This document shows positions 8,430-17,733 of a stretch of 64,000 bases of DNA, piece after piece. This stretch comes from Bacteroidota bacterium (GTDB lineage: Bacteria > Bacteroidota > Bacteroidia > Bacteroidales > UBA4417). The DNA lies in assembly GCA_022711175.1 (NCBI GenBank), contig JAKLFM010000009.1, positions 1 through 64,000 of the forward strand, given 5' to 3'. Positions within the stretch are counted from its first letter, which is position 1. Each line of letters starts with the position of its first letter. Both the position numbers and the translations under genes were made by a program. The notes below the pieces were generated by a model. That model was not told where the DNA came from, ran no database searches, and saw only the letters and a list, made by a program, of their open reading frames with translations.

Positions 8430-10895
8430 TTAATAATGGTTTTTTTCCTTGTTGGCGGCTCGCTTCAGATTTTGATAGTCGAGATAGTATATGATCTTGA
8501 AAGTGAGGTTGTTTTGCTGTCGATCGTCAAAAATACGTCCAAAATTCTCAATATAGTTACTGTTTGTTTCGTTGGATTCAGTAAGAATTGTGTTTTTCCA
8601 GGTAATATTCACACGGCATCCCGGTTTGAATAACCATAAAAATGAAAAATCAATATTGAATGCATTGAATGTGAAGTTGTTGTTATCTATATATTCCTGA
8701 TTTTGAGTCAGCAGGCCATCGGCGCCAAGGGTATAGTAGTTGCTATACACACCCTGCGACCAGTAATGCCTTGCCACCAGGTTAAGCGACATGTTATTTC
8801 TGATCATATACCTGCCCGATAATTTATTCTCGAGCGTCAGCACATCCCGTTTACCGAATATGATCCCGGTATTATTGATGAGGGTGGCAAATCCTATTTC
8901 GTTCGACATCTTTTCATATGTGAAGGAATAGTTGAGCAGCAGATGATTGTTAATACGCGCAATAGGCTCAAGTTCAAACATATATCCGAGAGTACTTCCC
9001 TGCCTGGCCGAAGTAATGGCAGCACTTCCGTCAAGTGCAAAGGGGTTCCGGTAATCGCTTGAGAACCCGATATTTGCCTGAATCGATGAGGGCTGAATAA
9101 AGTACCTGTCAGGAAGCCGGGCTTCGTAATAATCGTGGCCATTAGCAAATTTGTATTCAAGGCCGCACCATAATGTAAGATAATTCATCAGTGTTGAAAA
9201 ACTGTTGAATTCGAGCGACGTGGCTTGCATGAGACCGCTTTGGGCATTATTGGTGTTTTCGAGTGTGAGTTCATTGTGCCAGTCGCGAAGTTTCCACCAG
9301 GGTTCGTAAAGGCTGTAGCTCACCTGTGCCATATTGATGGTGTAGTTGTTATAGAGCGTGGTACCCAGGTCGTTGGCGTCAAAGCCTTTGTCCATTTTGC
9401 CATGCAGCGCCATCCATTGCAGGTGTCCATTAACTTTTGAAACTCCGGCGTAATACTTGTATCCGGCCGAAATTTCGGTTTTATGCCGGATTGTATCAGG
9501 TTCAAAAAGTTGGCTCACACCACCGTTAAGATTTAACAGGTAAACATTTTTACGGTCATTGAGCTGGATGCCGGCTGCTGTTACATTGGCATCACGGAAA
9601 CCTTTTCCCCTGATTACGTTGGTGTTCACAAGGTAGAGATCCGAATTGTACGGCAGTGCCTGGTCAAAAACAACAACGTTGTAATTGGTGGCCGCATCGG
9701 TCAGGATACGTTTCTTTTCGCCCGTGGCAGCGTTTTTCGCTTCGGCGTATGTATTGCCTGTAACAGCATTCAGAAAACCCAGCGCTAATCCTTTTTTACC
9801 TCTTCCCGAAACTTTGAAAGCATTTAATAGGTGCTGCTGAACCGGATTCCTGGTGAGTTCATAACCTTCGCCGGCCATATCGGTGGCATTATAAAAATAG
9901 GCAGGTGTTTTACCGATACGCCGCGAATAAAATATATCGCCCTTGTTGAACAAGTCAACAGCCTCACGGAAAAAAGGGCGCTGCTCGGAATATACTGTCT
10001 CAAAAGCGCTTAAGTTCTTGATCTTGTTGTCCGACTGCACCTGGCTAAAATCGGGGAGCAGCGTCATATCTATGGTATAACTTTCGTTGATGCCGTATTT
10101 CAGGTCGGTGCCGCCGCCAAATGTTGTCGAAACTGACTTTTGCCCCGTTTGCGGATAATGCTCCAGTCCGCATGATAGATATGGAGTAAGCGACAGGCGT
10201 ACCGGCGGTGAGATATGGCTGATGCCAAGCAATTCGCCCCAGTAAACCAGGTCGTTCTCTGCACCGGGCTTTTCGAGTGCGAACTGATCCTTTTCACGGT
10301 ATCGCCTTATTGAACGCATCATTTGAAATCCCCACCGCTGTACCTCGGTTTTAGGAAAGCGCAAAGCTGAGTATGGGATCATCATCTCTGCAACCCAGCC
10401 TTCATTGTTTCGCTTTGCCGAACTAAGCCACACGCCATTATAGGTCTCGTCGTGCTCCCTGAAGTCGAGTTGAACTCCCGATGATGTAACTCTGAATGTA
10501 TAAGCATCGAGTTGGTTGTTGTATGTATCGAATTCAACTCCAAAAATATCTGCATTCAGGTTATCATCGTCGCGGTTTCCGAGTTGCATGAGGATGCTGT
10601 CAGGATGCGGATCATGCATCAGGGCACCAACATAAACGGCATAATCGTCATAGAGGATTCTTACTTCGGTAAGGAAGGTAACAGGCTGATTGTAAAGTGG
10701 CTCCAGTTGCCTGAAATCGTTTATAACCGATGCCGAAGCCCACGCTTCATCATCAAGCACACCATTGATGCGTGGTGCGTGATCAGTTCTTAGGGCCGTG
10801 GCCGTTTTACGAACGGCCGCATTATCATACCTGTTTTGTGAATGCAGGAGATGGAATGTAAGCAGGAAAATAGACAGTAATAGAAGACGTTGCAC
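8430..10895 (-). CDS. DUF5916 outer-membrane protein with CBM9-like N-terminal domain
   Basis: An exported protein of about 821 residues. After the signal peptide (QRLLLLSIFLLTFHLLHSQ) comes a CBM9-like carbohydrate-binding fold (RINGVLDDEAWASA, then YAVYVGALMHD and FGVEFDTYNNQLDAYTF), and the remaining ~600 residues are a long run of beta-strands with the look of an outer-membrane barrel. This is the DUF5916 layout, of unknown function. The start is set at the GTG at 10895: the longer frame begins inside the divergent sucC gene, and a TATCTTTG promoter element at 10926-10933 (minus strand) places transcription start downstream of all earlier codons. It is probably co-transcribed with the lolD-like gene. 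Confidence 0.8.
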   Translation of the reverse strand: MQRLLLLSIFLLTFHLLHSQNRYDNAAVRKTATALRTDHAPRINGVLDDEAWASASVINDFRQLEPLYNQPVTFLTEVRILYDDYAVYVGALMHDPHPDSILMQLGNRDDDNLNADIFGVEFDTYNNQLDAYTFRVTSSGVQLDFREHDETYNGVWLSSAKRNNEGWVAEMMIPYSALRFPKTEVQRWGFQMMRSIRRYREKDQFALEKPGAENDLVYWGELLGISHISPPVRLSLTPYLSCGLEHYPQTGQKSVSTTFGGGTDLKYGINESYTIDMTLLPDFSQVQSDNKIKNLSAFETVYSEQRPFFREAVDLFNKGDIFYSRRIGKTPAYFYNATDMAGEGYELTRNPVQQHLLNAFKVSGRGKKGLALGFLNAVTGNTYAEAKNAATGEKKRILTDAATNYNVVVFDQALPYNSDLYLVNTNVIRGKGFRDANVTAAGIQLNDRKNVYLLNLNGGVSQLFEPDTIRHKTEISAGYKYYAGVSKVNGHLQWMALHGKMDKGFDANDLGTTLYNNYTINMAQVSYSLYEPWWKLRDWHNELTLENTNNAQSGLMQATSLEFNSFSTLMNYLTLWCGLEYKFANGHDYYEARLPDRYFIQPSSIQANIGFSSDYRNPFALDGSAAITSARQGSTLGYMFELEPIARINNHLLLNYSFTYEKMSNEIGFATLINNTGIIFGKRDVLTLENKLSGRYMIRNNMSLNLVARHYWSQGVYSNYYTLGADGLLTQNQEYIDNNNFTFNAFNIDFSFLWLFKPGCRVNITWKNTILTESNETNSNYIENFGRIFDDRQQNNLTFKIIYYLDYQNLKRAANKEKNHY

Positions 10896-10925
10896 AGAAA
10901 AACAGCAATAGTAGATTAAACAGTG

Positions 10926-10933
10926 CAAAGATA
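10926..10933 (-). promoter_or_regulatory. Bacteroidota -7 element of the DUF5916 gene
   Basis: Read on the minus strand this is TATCTTTG, an exact match to TAnnTTTG. Transcription would begin about seven bases further on, giving a leader of roughly 24 bases to the GTG start at 10895. No good -33 TTG is seen at the usual distance, so strength is uncertain. Confidence 0.5.
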
Positions 10934-10947
10934 TGATTTGCTGCGCA

Positions 10948-10978
10948 TTTGGAATTGAGCGAAAATGATCTATTTTTG
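10948..10978 (+). promoter_or_regulatory. Promoter of sucC (TTTG-N19-TATTTTTG)
   Basis: TTTG at 10948-10951 and TATTTTTG at 10971-10978 are separated by 19 bases, the classical Bacteroidota -33/-7 arrangement. The predicted transcript begins near 10985, about 13 bases before the sucC ATG at 10998. This rules out the in-frame ATG at 10965, which lies inside the promoter. Confidence 0.7.
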
Positions 10979-10997
10979 GAACATCAAATTTAAATTT

Positions 10998-12191
10998 ATG
11001 AATCTTCACGAATACCAGGCAAAACAGATATTAAGCAGTTTCGGTGTCCCAGTTGCAGAGGGAATTGTAGCTTCAACCGTTGACGAAGCAATGGATGCTG
11101 CAGCAAAAATCAGGGAGATCACCGGATCGCAGTTTTGTGTAGTGAAAGCACAGATACATGCCGGAGGGCGCGGAAAAGGAGGTGGCGTTAAACTGGCTAA
11201 AAGTCTTGATGATGCTTGTGAAAAGGCTTCACAGATACTTGGTATGACGCTGGTTACACCACAGACCGGACCGCAGGGGAAACTTGTGCGGAAAGTACTC
11301 ATTCAACAGGATGTTTATTATCCCGGACCTTCAAAAACCGAAGAATTCTACATTAGTTTACTGCTCAACCGTGCCGAAAGCAAAGTGATGGTGATGTATT
11401 CGCCCGAAGGAGGCATGGATATTGAAGAAGTGGCCGAAACAAAACCTGAAAAAATATTTGTTGAAACCATTGACAGGGCTGTCGGTATCCAACCGTTCCA
11501 GTGTCGCAAAATCGCCTTCAACCTTGGGCTGTCGGGCGAAGCATTTAAAAACATGGTGAAGTTTGTTGAAGGGTTGTACCGGACATACCTGGGCGCCGAC
11601 CTTGCTCTGCTCGAGATCAATCCTGTGCTCAAGACTTCGGATGATAAAGTGATTGCCGTTGACTGCAAAATGCGCCTTGATCAGAATGCGCTTTTCCGCC
11701 ATCCCGATTATGCCGCTATGCGCGATATATATGAGGAAGATCCTGCCGAAGTTGAAGCCGGGCAGTTTCATCTCAACTATGTAAAACTTAATGGCAATGT
11801 AGGTTGTATGGTAAACGGAGCCGGGCTTGCAATGGCTACCATGGACATTATTAAACAAAGCGGAGGCGAGCCGGCTAATTTCTTGGATGTTGGCGGTACG
11901 GCCAATGCCGAACGTGTTGAAAAAGCCTTCAGGATCATCCTTAAAGATGAAAGCGTAAAAGCCATACTGGTGAATATTTTCGGCGGCATCGTGCGCTGCG
12001 ACCGTGTCGCACAGGGTATCGTGGATGCGTACAATAACATCGGTAACATACATATACCTATAATTGTAAGGCTTCAGGGTACAAATGCCGAGGAAGCAAA
12101 GGAGCTTATCAATAAGTCGGGGTTGGCCGTGTATTCGGCTGTGGCACTGCAGGAAGCTGCCGACCTTGTGAACAAAGTGCTGGCAAAGTAA
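10998..12191 (+). CDS. sucC: Succinyl-CoA synthetase (ADP-forming) beta subunit
   Basis: A 397-residue cytoplasmic subunit of the TCA-cycle enzyme that converts succinyl-CoA to succinate while forming ATP or GTP. It starts MNLHEYQAKQILSSFGVPVAEG, the standard N-terminus of the ATP-grasp domain, and shows the nucleotide-binding glycine loop HAGGRGKGGGV near residues 53-63 and the C-terminal CoA-ligase-like half with NFLDVGGTA and FGGIVRCDRVAQGI. Length agrees with the family. The alpha subunit gene sucD is not adjacent: a terminator follows within 50 bases. A good TAnnTTTG promoter lies just upstream, so the gene is monocistronic. Confidence 0.95.
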   Translation: MNLHEYQAKQILSSFGVPVAEGIVASTVDEAMDAAAKIREITGSQFCVVKAQIHAGGRGKGGGVKLAKSLDDACEKASQILGMTLVTPQTGPQGKLVRKVLIQQDVYYPGPSKTEEFYISLLLNRAESKVMVMYSPEGGMDIEEVAETKPEKIFVETIDRAVGIQPFQCRKIAFNLGLSGEAFKNMVKFVEGLYRTYLGADLALLEINPVLKTSDDKVIAVDCKMRLDQNALFRHPDYAAMRDIYEEDPAEVEAGQFHLNYVKLNGNVGCMVNGAGLAMATMDIIKQSGGEPANFLDVGGTANAERVEKAFRIILKDESVKAILVNIFGGIVRCDRVAQGIVDAYNNIGNIHIPIIVRLQGTNAEEAKELINKSGLAVYSAVALQEAADLVNKVLAK

Positions 12192-12237
12192 TTTGCTTCT
12201 GCCGGCTATGTTCAGTTATACACTCAAAAAATCATGA

Positions 12238-12262
12238 AAGAAGCGTAAGCTTCTTTTTTTTT
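12238..12262 (+). terminator. Rho-independent terminator after sucC
   Basis: A 7-bp stem AAGAAGC/GCTTCTT with loop GTAA (12238-12255) runs directly into a T tract. It separates sucC from the SusC/SusD unit. Confidence 0.8.
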
Positions 12263-12705
12263 GAATGCAATTTGAATAATGCAGAAATGGCATTGCTTTT
12301 ATTGAATACTTTATTGAATATGACAATTATCAGAAATGCATTTTGGAGCAGAATCTTTCATAAAAGTTATTATTGATTAGTTTATACTAACTAAAAATAG
12401 TTAAAAAGTACTTCAAAATAGACGTATATTAACCTTAAAAACGATGCTTAAAGAAAAAAATATTAACAAATCTTGAGATTTTTAAGAAAAATATGTTCAA
12501 TAAGAATTTGCGTAAGTAATTGATAAACAATATATAGGACCAAAGGTTGTTAATAAATGTTAATCCCGCGCTCATTTCATAAGTTAATAGGGTATATTTT
12601 GGTAATTTTTTTTTATAGTTTAGCATCTTGATATTTGGTAATAAAAAATTAGAGTTCAATTAACAAACAAGCTAACCCTAAGTTTAACATTAATCAAAAG
12701 TGCTT
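12263..12705. other. AT-rich 440-base gap ahead of the SusC gene
   Basis: This strongly AT-rich stretch has no convincing gene; short frames in it are low in complexity (Lys/Phe/Asn/Leu-rich). It probably carries the promoter and a leader of the SusC/SusD operon. The closest promoter-like strings (TATATTTTG near 12593-12601, GATATTTGG near 12630-12638) deviate from TAnnTTTG by spacing, so I do not call one. Confidence 0.5.
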
Positions 12706-15700
12706 ATGAAAAAAGTAACTTTACTGTTGGCGCTATTCGCTTTTTGCTCATGGCAAATGGTGATGGCGCAGAAGACGATTACCGGAACGGTTACCGATGC
12801 CAACGACGGCAACTCTTTACCTGGAGTGAACGTTGTTGTTAAAGGAACAACCACAGGCACGGTAACTGATCTTAAAGGCGTTTACTCACTTAAAGTGCCG
12901 GCAAACGCGCAATCGCTTACCTTCTCCTTTATCGGCTACCAATCACAGGATGTGCTGATCGGAGGACAAACAACCATCAATGTTTCACTGGTCCCATCAG
13001 CCAAAGAGCTTGAAGAACTCGTGATCACTGCTCTTGGTATCTCCCGTGAAAAAAGGGCACTGGGTTATGCTGTAGCCCAGGTTAATGCCAAGGAACTTAC
13101 CAACACCGGATCAACCAACTTTGGTTCAGCTCTTTACGGTAAAGCAGCCGGTGTTCGTGTTACCCAGGCTCCCGGTGGTGCAACCAGCGCTGTGAATATC
13201 AACATCCGCGGGATAAATTCACTCACCGGTACTTCAGTGCCAATTGTGGTTGTTGATGGTATTCCTATCCGTGTTGGTGAAAGCAACAACGATGGTTACT
13301 GGGGCGATCAGCGCATCCGTGGTAACGGCCTTATCGACATCAATCCCGAAGATATTGAGAACCTCACAATCCTCAAAGGTGCATCAGCAAGTGCTCTTTA
13401 CGGTTCGGAAGGCGCCAACGGGGTTGTTGTTATTACCACCAAAAGCGGTAAAGGCCTTAAGAAAGGTCTGGGAGTTGAAGCCAACCTTACCTATACCATT
13501 GAACAACCATCAAGCCTGCCGGTATTTCAGAATACTTACGGACCGGGTTACGATCGTGGTACTAATACGATTAGTTTCGGTTCTGATGACGAAGGCTGGT
13601 TGAATGTTACTGTCGGCGACAAACAAATGGTTCGCCCCATTTACAGGGCTTATGCACAGTTTGGCCCCAAATTCGACGGCCGCGAGGTTATTGGTTGGGA
13701 TGGTAATGTGCATCCTTATGTTGCCAACGAGGATAACTACAAAAACCTTTTCCAGACCGGAAGCAACGGTATCTATAATATCGCCGTTACCAATGCAACC
13801 GAAAAGAGCAATGTGCGCGTATCCTATACCAGGTCTGATTACACTCCTATTCAGCGCGGAAGCAATCACCACAAAAACTCATTCAGTGTCAATGGTTCGT
13901 TAAAAGCTAACAGCAAGAATACTACTGATGTAGTGGTGAACTATATAAACCAGTTTACACATAACAGGCCTGAACAAATCAACCGCATCACCAACAACTA
14001 TGGAGGTTTCTTCAGCCGTTTCGACGACATGGACTGGTATCTGAATAAATATAAAACCAGCAAAGGTTACAAATATGTTGACGGTACCAATCCAAGTTTC
14101 ACTCCCGATGAAAACATAAAATACAGGATTCGTGCCTATGATCTTATGGATTTTCTGTGGCGTTCACTCGAAGATAATTATGATGAAACCAGCAATCGTA
14201 TTATTGGTAGCCTTACACATACCATTGAGCTTGCAAAAGGTTTGAAATTAAGAGGCCGTGCCGGTACCGACTTTACTTCAATACTTGAAGAAAGCCGTAA
14301 CCCAAACACTGTTCCCCTGTCACTCGGAAATTCGGGAAGTTATTCACAAGGCAATCAAACCTATACAAGCCTGTATGGTGATGCTCTTTTGATGTTTGAT
14401 AAAAAAATCACCAACGATTTCGGTATTCTTGCAAACCTTGGTGTTTCAGCCCGCGACGACGCCGGCTATTACCAGGGATCAGGTACTTCAACAGGTCTAA
14501 GCGTTGAAAACTGGTATCACAACAGCGCCTCAGTCGGAACAGTTTGGGGCAATTCATCGAGGTGGGAAGAAGCATCATCCGCCATTTTCGGAACCGTAGG
14601 CTTCAATTTCAGGAGTTACCTCAATATTGAAGTTACCGGACGTCAGGAACGTTTCTCAAAACTTCCTCCAAAACATAACAGCACATTTTATCCTTCAGTA
14701 AATGCAGGTTTCATTTTCTCCGAAGCATTTAAAATGCCCGCAGTTATGGATTATGGCAAGTTCCGCATCTCTTACGGTGCAGTCGGTGTACCTCCCAGCC
14801 GCTACAAATCATCTATTGCTTACAACCAGTCGGCGCTCAATGGTATCATATACAACAACCTGCCATCAGCCTATGGTAATGAACAAATTAAACCTGAGGA
14901 AAAAAGAGAAATTGAATTTGGCCTCGAAACCAAATTCTTCAAGAACCGCCTAGGTGTTGACCTTACCTATTATGATGGTAAAATCATTGACCAGATACTC
15001 GAAGCTCCCGTGCCAATTTCAACCGGTTTTACTTCGATGCTTGCCAATGTAGGTACAATGCGCAACTATGGTTTTGAGTTCTACGGTTATGGAAAACCTG
15101 TTGTAACAAAAGATTTCGGTTGGGATGTTCGCCTCAATTTCGCGTTAAACCGCAATAAGGTTGTGGCACTTAACGACGGTCAGGAAGTGCTTACTCATGC
15201 TTCGTATGATGCTGACGCTGTACGCCTTGTATCGAGGGTAGGAGAAGCCATGGGCGATTTTGTTACCTATATTCCCTACGTTGACGAAGCTACCGGAAAA
15301 CCTGTAATCGACGATTACGGCTACTATAAAGTTGATTTCAGCGAAATGAAAACCGTAGGCAACTTCACTCCGAAAGTAACCGGAGGTTTAGGCAATACTG
15401 TTACATACAAGGATTTCTTTGTTGATTTCCTTATCGACTACCGTTTTGGCGGAAGCATGCTCTCGCTGGGTAATCATTATATGACAGGCGCCGGTATGTT
15501 CGAAAATACTATGGATTATCGCGATGAAGAACATGGCGGCATTGCTTATTATGTTGATGGCGATGGTAAATACATAAAAGCAACAGGTTCCACTGGTCCG
15601 AACGGGGAGAAAGTATATCACGACGGGGTTATACTGGATGGTGTAAAAGCCGATGGTACAGCTAATGACGTAATAATAGACGCAGCCAACTATTACCTGG

Positions 15701-16014
15701 TAACATACACCTGGGGATTAAATGGCAGCTGGGCTCCGAACACCCGCTACGACAAGTCGATTTACGAAAACAGCTACATCAAATTCAGGGAAATGGCCAT
15801 TGGTTACAATCTGCCAAAGAGCGTTGTTTCCAAAATTGGTGTTCAGGGTTTAACCGTTTCACTTATCGGACGTAACCTGTTTTACATCTATAAGACCTTC
15901 CCCAATGCCGACCCCGAAGTTGCTATTGGTTCAAGGTGGTACACTCAGGCAGTTGACGCAGGTTCGAGCGCCGCAACCCGCAGCCTTGGCTTCTCAATCA
16001 GAGCCAGCTTCTAG
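12706..16014 (+). CDS. SusC/RagA-family TonB-linked outer-membrane transporter
   Basis: A 1102-residue outer-membrane receptor. It has a signal peptide (MKKVTLLLALFAFCSWQMVMAQ), a carboxypeptidase-regulatory-like beta domain (ITGTVTDANDGNSLPGVNVVVKG, about residues 22-105), a TonB plug (NIRGINSLTGTSVPIVVVDGIPI and ENLTILKGASASALYG, about 115-245) and a 22-strand barrel that ends SLGFSIRASF with the expected terminal Phe. The ATG at 12706 is preferred over a GTG six bases earlier because it gives MKK. It forms the pump half of a SusCD complex with the next gene, 34 bases downstream. No glycoside hydrolase, sulfatase, sigma/anti-sigma or hybrid sensor is adjacent, so the imported ligand (glycan, peptide or other) cannot be named. 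Confidence 0.95.
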   Translation: MKKVTLLLALFAFCSWQMVMAQKTITGTVTDANDGNSLPGVNVVVKGTTTGTVTDLKGVYSLKVPANAQSLTFSFIGYQSQDVLIGGQTTINVSLVPSAKELEELVITALGISREKRALGYAVAQVNAKELTNTGSTNFGSALYGKAAGVRVTQAPGGATSAVNINIRGINSLTGTSVPIVVVDGIPIRVGESNNDGYWGDQRIRGNGLIDINPEDIENLTILKGASASALYGSEGANGVVVITTKSGKGLKKGLGVEANLTYTIEQPSSLPVFQNTYGPGYDRGTNTISFGSDDEGWLNVTVGDKQMVRPIYRAYAQFGPKFDGREVIGWDGNVHPYVANEDNYKNLFQTGSNGIYNIAVTNATEKSNVRVSYTRSDYTPIQRGSNHHKNSFSVNGSLKANSKNTTDVVVNYINQFTHNRPEQINRITNNYGGFFSRFDDMDWYLNKYKTSKGYKYVDGTNPSFTPDENIKYRIRAYDLMDFLWRSLEDNYDETSNRIIGSLTHTIELAKGLKLRGRAGTDFTSILEESRNPNTVPLSLGNSGSYSQGNQTYTSLYGDALLMFDKKITNDFGILANLGVSARDDAGYYQGSGTSTGLSVENWYHNSASVGTVWGNSSRWEEASSAIFGTVGFNFRSYLNIEVTGRQERFSKLPPKHNSTFYPSVNAGFIFSEAFKMPAVMDYGKFRISYGAVGVPPSRYKSSIAYNQSALNGIIYNNLPSAYGNEQIKPEEKREIEFGLETKFFKNRLGVDLTYYDGKIIDQILEAPVPISTGFTSMLANVGTMRNYGFEFYGYGKPVVTKDFGWDVRLNFALNRNKVVALNDGQEVLTHASYDADAVRLVSRVGEAMGDFVTYIPYVDEATGKPVIDDYGYYKVDFSEMKTVGNFTPKVTGGLGNTVTYKDFFVDFLIDYRFGGSMLSLGNHYMTGAGMFENTMDYRDEEHGGIAYYVDGDGKYIKATGSTGPNGEKVYHDGVILDGVKADGTANDVIIDAANYYLVTYTWGLNGSWAPNTRYDKSIYENSYIKFREMAIGYNLPKSVVSKIGVQGLTVSLIGRNLFYIYKTFPNADPEVAIGSRWYTQAVDAGSSAATRSLGFSIRASF

Positions 16015-16048
16015 TTTTTGATTTCATTAAATAAAAAAAAGAACTCAC

Positions 16049-17635
16049 ATGAAAAAACTAATCATAACAACCGCATTATTAGCTTCGATTGTTTTGACAT
16101 TCAATAGTTGTTCGCAATCTAAATTAGAAGAACTGTACACTGATCCGTCAAAAACATCGACAGCTACCGTGGAGAATTTCTTTGCCGGAGTTATGCAATC
16201 AGCAAACCTTTACACCATGCATTGGTACTGGAGGTATTTTGTTGTTGAAAACTCCACAATGGGACATTACACCCAGGTTTTCGGATGGGTGAATGCCAAT
16301 GATCAATACCTGCCTTCGTCAGCCGCTATGGAAGACCGCTGGACGAACTACTATGGCATGATGCGCAATTTCAGGGAACTGGAAGACCTCTATGCAAACC
16401 TGCCGGAAGACGATAAAGCCGATAAAAAGATTTTCATGCTGGCAGCCCGCATCTTCTTCTATGATCAAACTGAACAGATTGTAACTATGTGGGGTGATAT
16501 TCCCTGGTCAGAAGCCGGTAAACTTAAGGTAAATGGTGGCGACCTCGCCGTTTCATTAGCCAAATATGACAATGCTTCTGATATTTACACTGCCATGCTC
16601 GATGATCTGAAAACAATTGCCGATGAGCTTGCCACCATTGAGATTGTGCCGGCCATTGCTTCATCGTTCACACAGAAAGATTATCTAAACGACGGCGATG
16701 TCATGGCTTGGAGAAGGTATGCAAACTCCCTCAGGTTACGTATGCTGGCACGCATTTCGGATGTAAATGCATCACGCACACAAACCGAAATTGGCGCCAT
16801 TCTTGGTAATCCTTCGCAATACCCAATTGTTGAAGATAACTCGCAGAATATCCTCATCGATTGCAAAGGGCCGGATTTATGGGCATGTCAAAACCAGCAC
16901 GGTGATGGTATAAGGGAAGGCCTCGAAACCTGGGGAACCCAGAACTATGCTCCCGCAGCAATGCTTAACATGATGAAAAACAACGGCGACCCTCGCCTTC
17001 GCGTTTATTTTGAACCTTCAATGGGCGAATATCAGGGTGTTGACCCAACTGCCAATGCTACTGCACAGGAAACCTTTATCGCAAATAACCTGGTTGCCCG
17101 TTACGATAGTGCTACCTTCAGCCGTAACAATACCCTTCCGGGAACCATTGTTACTGCTGCTGAAGTTGCTTTCATCAAGGCAGAAGCCTTCCAGAAAGGC
17201 TGGGTGAGCGGTAATGCTAAAACTGCTTACGAAACCGGTATCAGGCAGTCCATTGAGTATTACTACTACCTCAACGGCATGCGCAATTTCTTCAACTTTT
17301 CAAAAGATCCCGAACCAGCCCTTACCGAAGACGAAATCACGGCTTACCTGGCATCATCGGTTGCAAACTGGGATGGCAATGCTGACAAGATCAATCTGAT
17401 TGCAACCCAGAAATGGATTCATTTCGGAATTCTGCAAATGGTTCAAAACTGGGCTGAGCTGCGCAGGTTCGATAAACCTTCGCTCAACTTTATGGAAGAT
17501 GTATCAAGCACCCTTAAGTTCCCTCCGGTTCGCTTTGTTTATCCCAGCGGCGAAAAACAGCTCAACGCCGATAATTACAGCACAGTTGCAAGCAAGGATA
17601 ATTATACTACCAAAATCTGGTGGGATGTAAATTAA
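16049..17635 (+). CDS. SusD/RagB-family surface lipoprotein (SusD-like type 2)
   Basis: A 528-residue lipoprotein that forms the ligand-capturing lid over the SusC channel at the cell surface. The signal peptide ends in a lipobox at NSC (MKKLIITTALLASIVLTFNSC). The mature part has the helical TPR-like scaffold of the SusD-like_2 group: an early MQSANLYTMHWYWRYFVVEN segment, YDQTEQIVTMWGDIPWSEA, and the C-terminal IKAEAF, QKWIHFGILQMVQNWAELRR helices. It is transcribed with the SusC gene and closed by a strong hairpin terminator. The ligand is unknown. Confidence 0.9.
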   Translation: MKKLIITTALLASIVLTFNSCSQSKLEELYTDPSKTSTATVENFFAGVMQSANLYTMHWYWRYFVVENSTMGHYTQVFGWVNANDQYLPSSAAMEDRWTNYYGMMRNFRELEDLYANLPEDDKADKKIFMLAARIFFYDQTEQIVTMWGDIPWSEAGKLKVNGGDLAVSLAKYDNASDIYTAMLDDLKTIADELATIEIVPAIASSFTQKDYLNDGDVMAWRRYANSLRLRMLARISDVNASRTQTEIGAILGNPSQYPIVEDNSQNILIDCKGPDLWACQNQHGDGIREGLETWGTQNYAPAAMLNMMKNNGDPRLRVYFEPSMGEYQGVDPTANATAQETFIANNLVARYDSATFSRNNTLPGTIVTAAEVAFIKAEAFQKGWVSGNAKTAYETGIRQSIEYYYYLNGMRNFFNFSKDPEPALTEDEITAYLASSVANWDGNADKINLIATQKWIHFGILQMVQNWAELRRFDKPSLNFMEDVSSTLKFPPVRFVYPSGEKQLNADNYSTVASKDNYTTKIWWDVN

Positions 17636-17654
17636 CCAAATCATCTGCTAAAAA

Positions 17655-17680
17655 AAACCGGCGAAAGCCGGTTTTTTTTA
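17655..17680 (+). terminator. Rho-independent terminator of the SusC/SusD operon
   Basis: An 8-bp stem AAACCGGC/GCCGGTTT closed by a GAAA tetraloop (17655-17674) followed by T residues. It separates the SusCD unit from the barrel genes that follow. Confidence 0.9.
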
Positions 17681-17733
17681 TTTTTACTTATCAGAATACA
17701 TTATTGAGCCTGAGTAAAATAGACGTTTCTGAA

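Noticed and set aside
10965-10997. ATG at 10965 as the sucC start
   Set aside because: It lies within and upstream of the -7 element, so it would not be in the transcript; homologues start with MNLHEYQ.
11358-12053. A 231-codon open frame antisense to sucC
   Set aside because: The product shows no recognisable pattern and sucC on the other strand is beyond doubt.
12435-12659. A 74-codon frame in the AT-rich gap before the SusC gene
   Set aside because: Low-complexity Leu/Phe/Asn/Lys composition follows from the base composition; a leader region is more likely.
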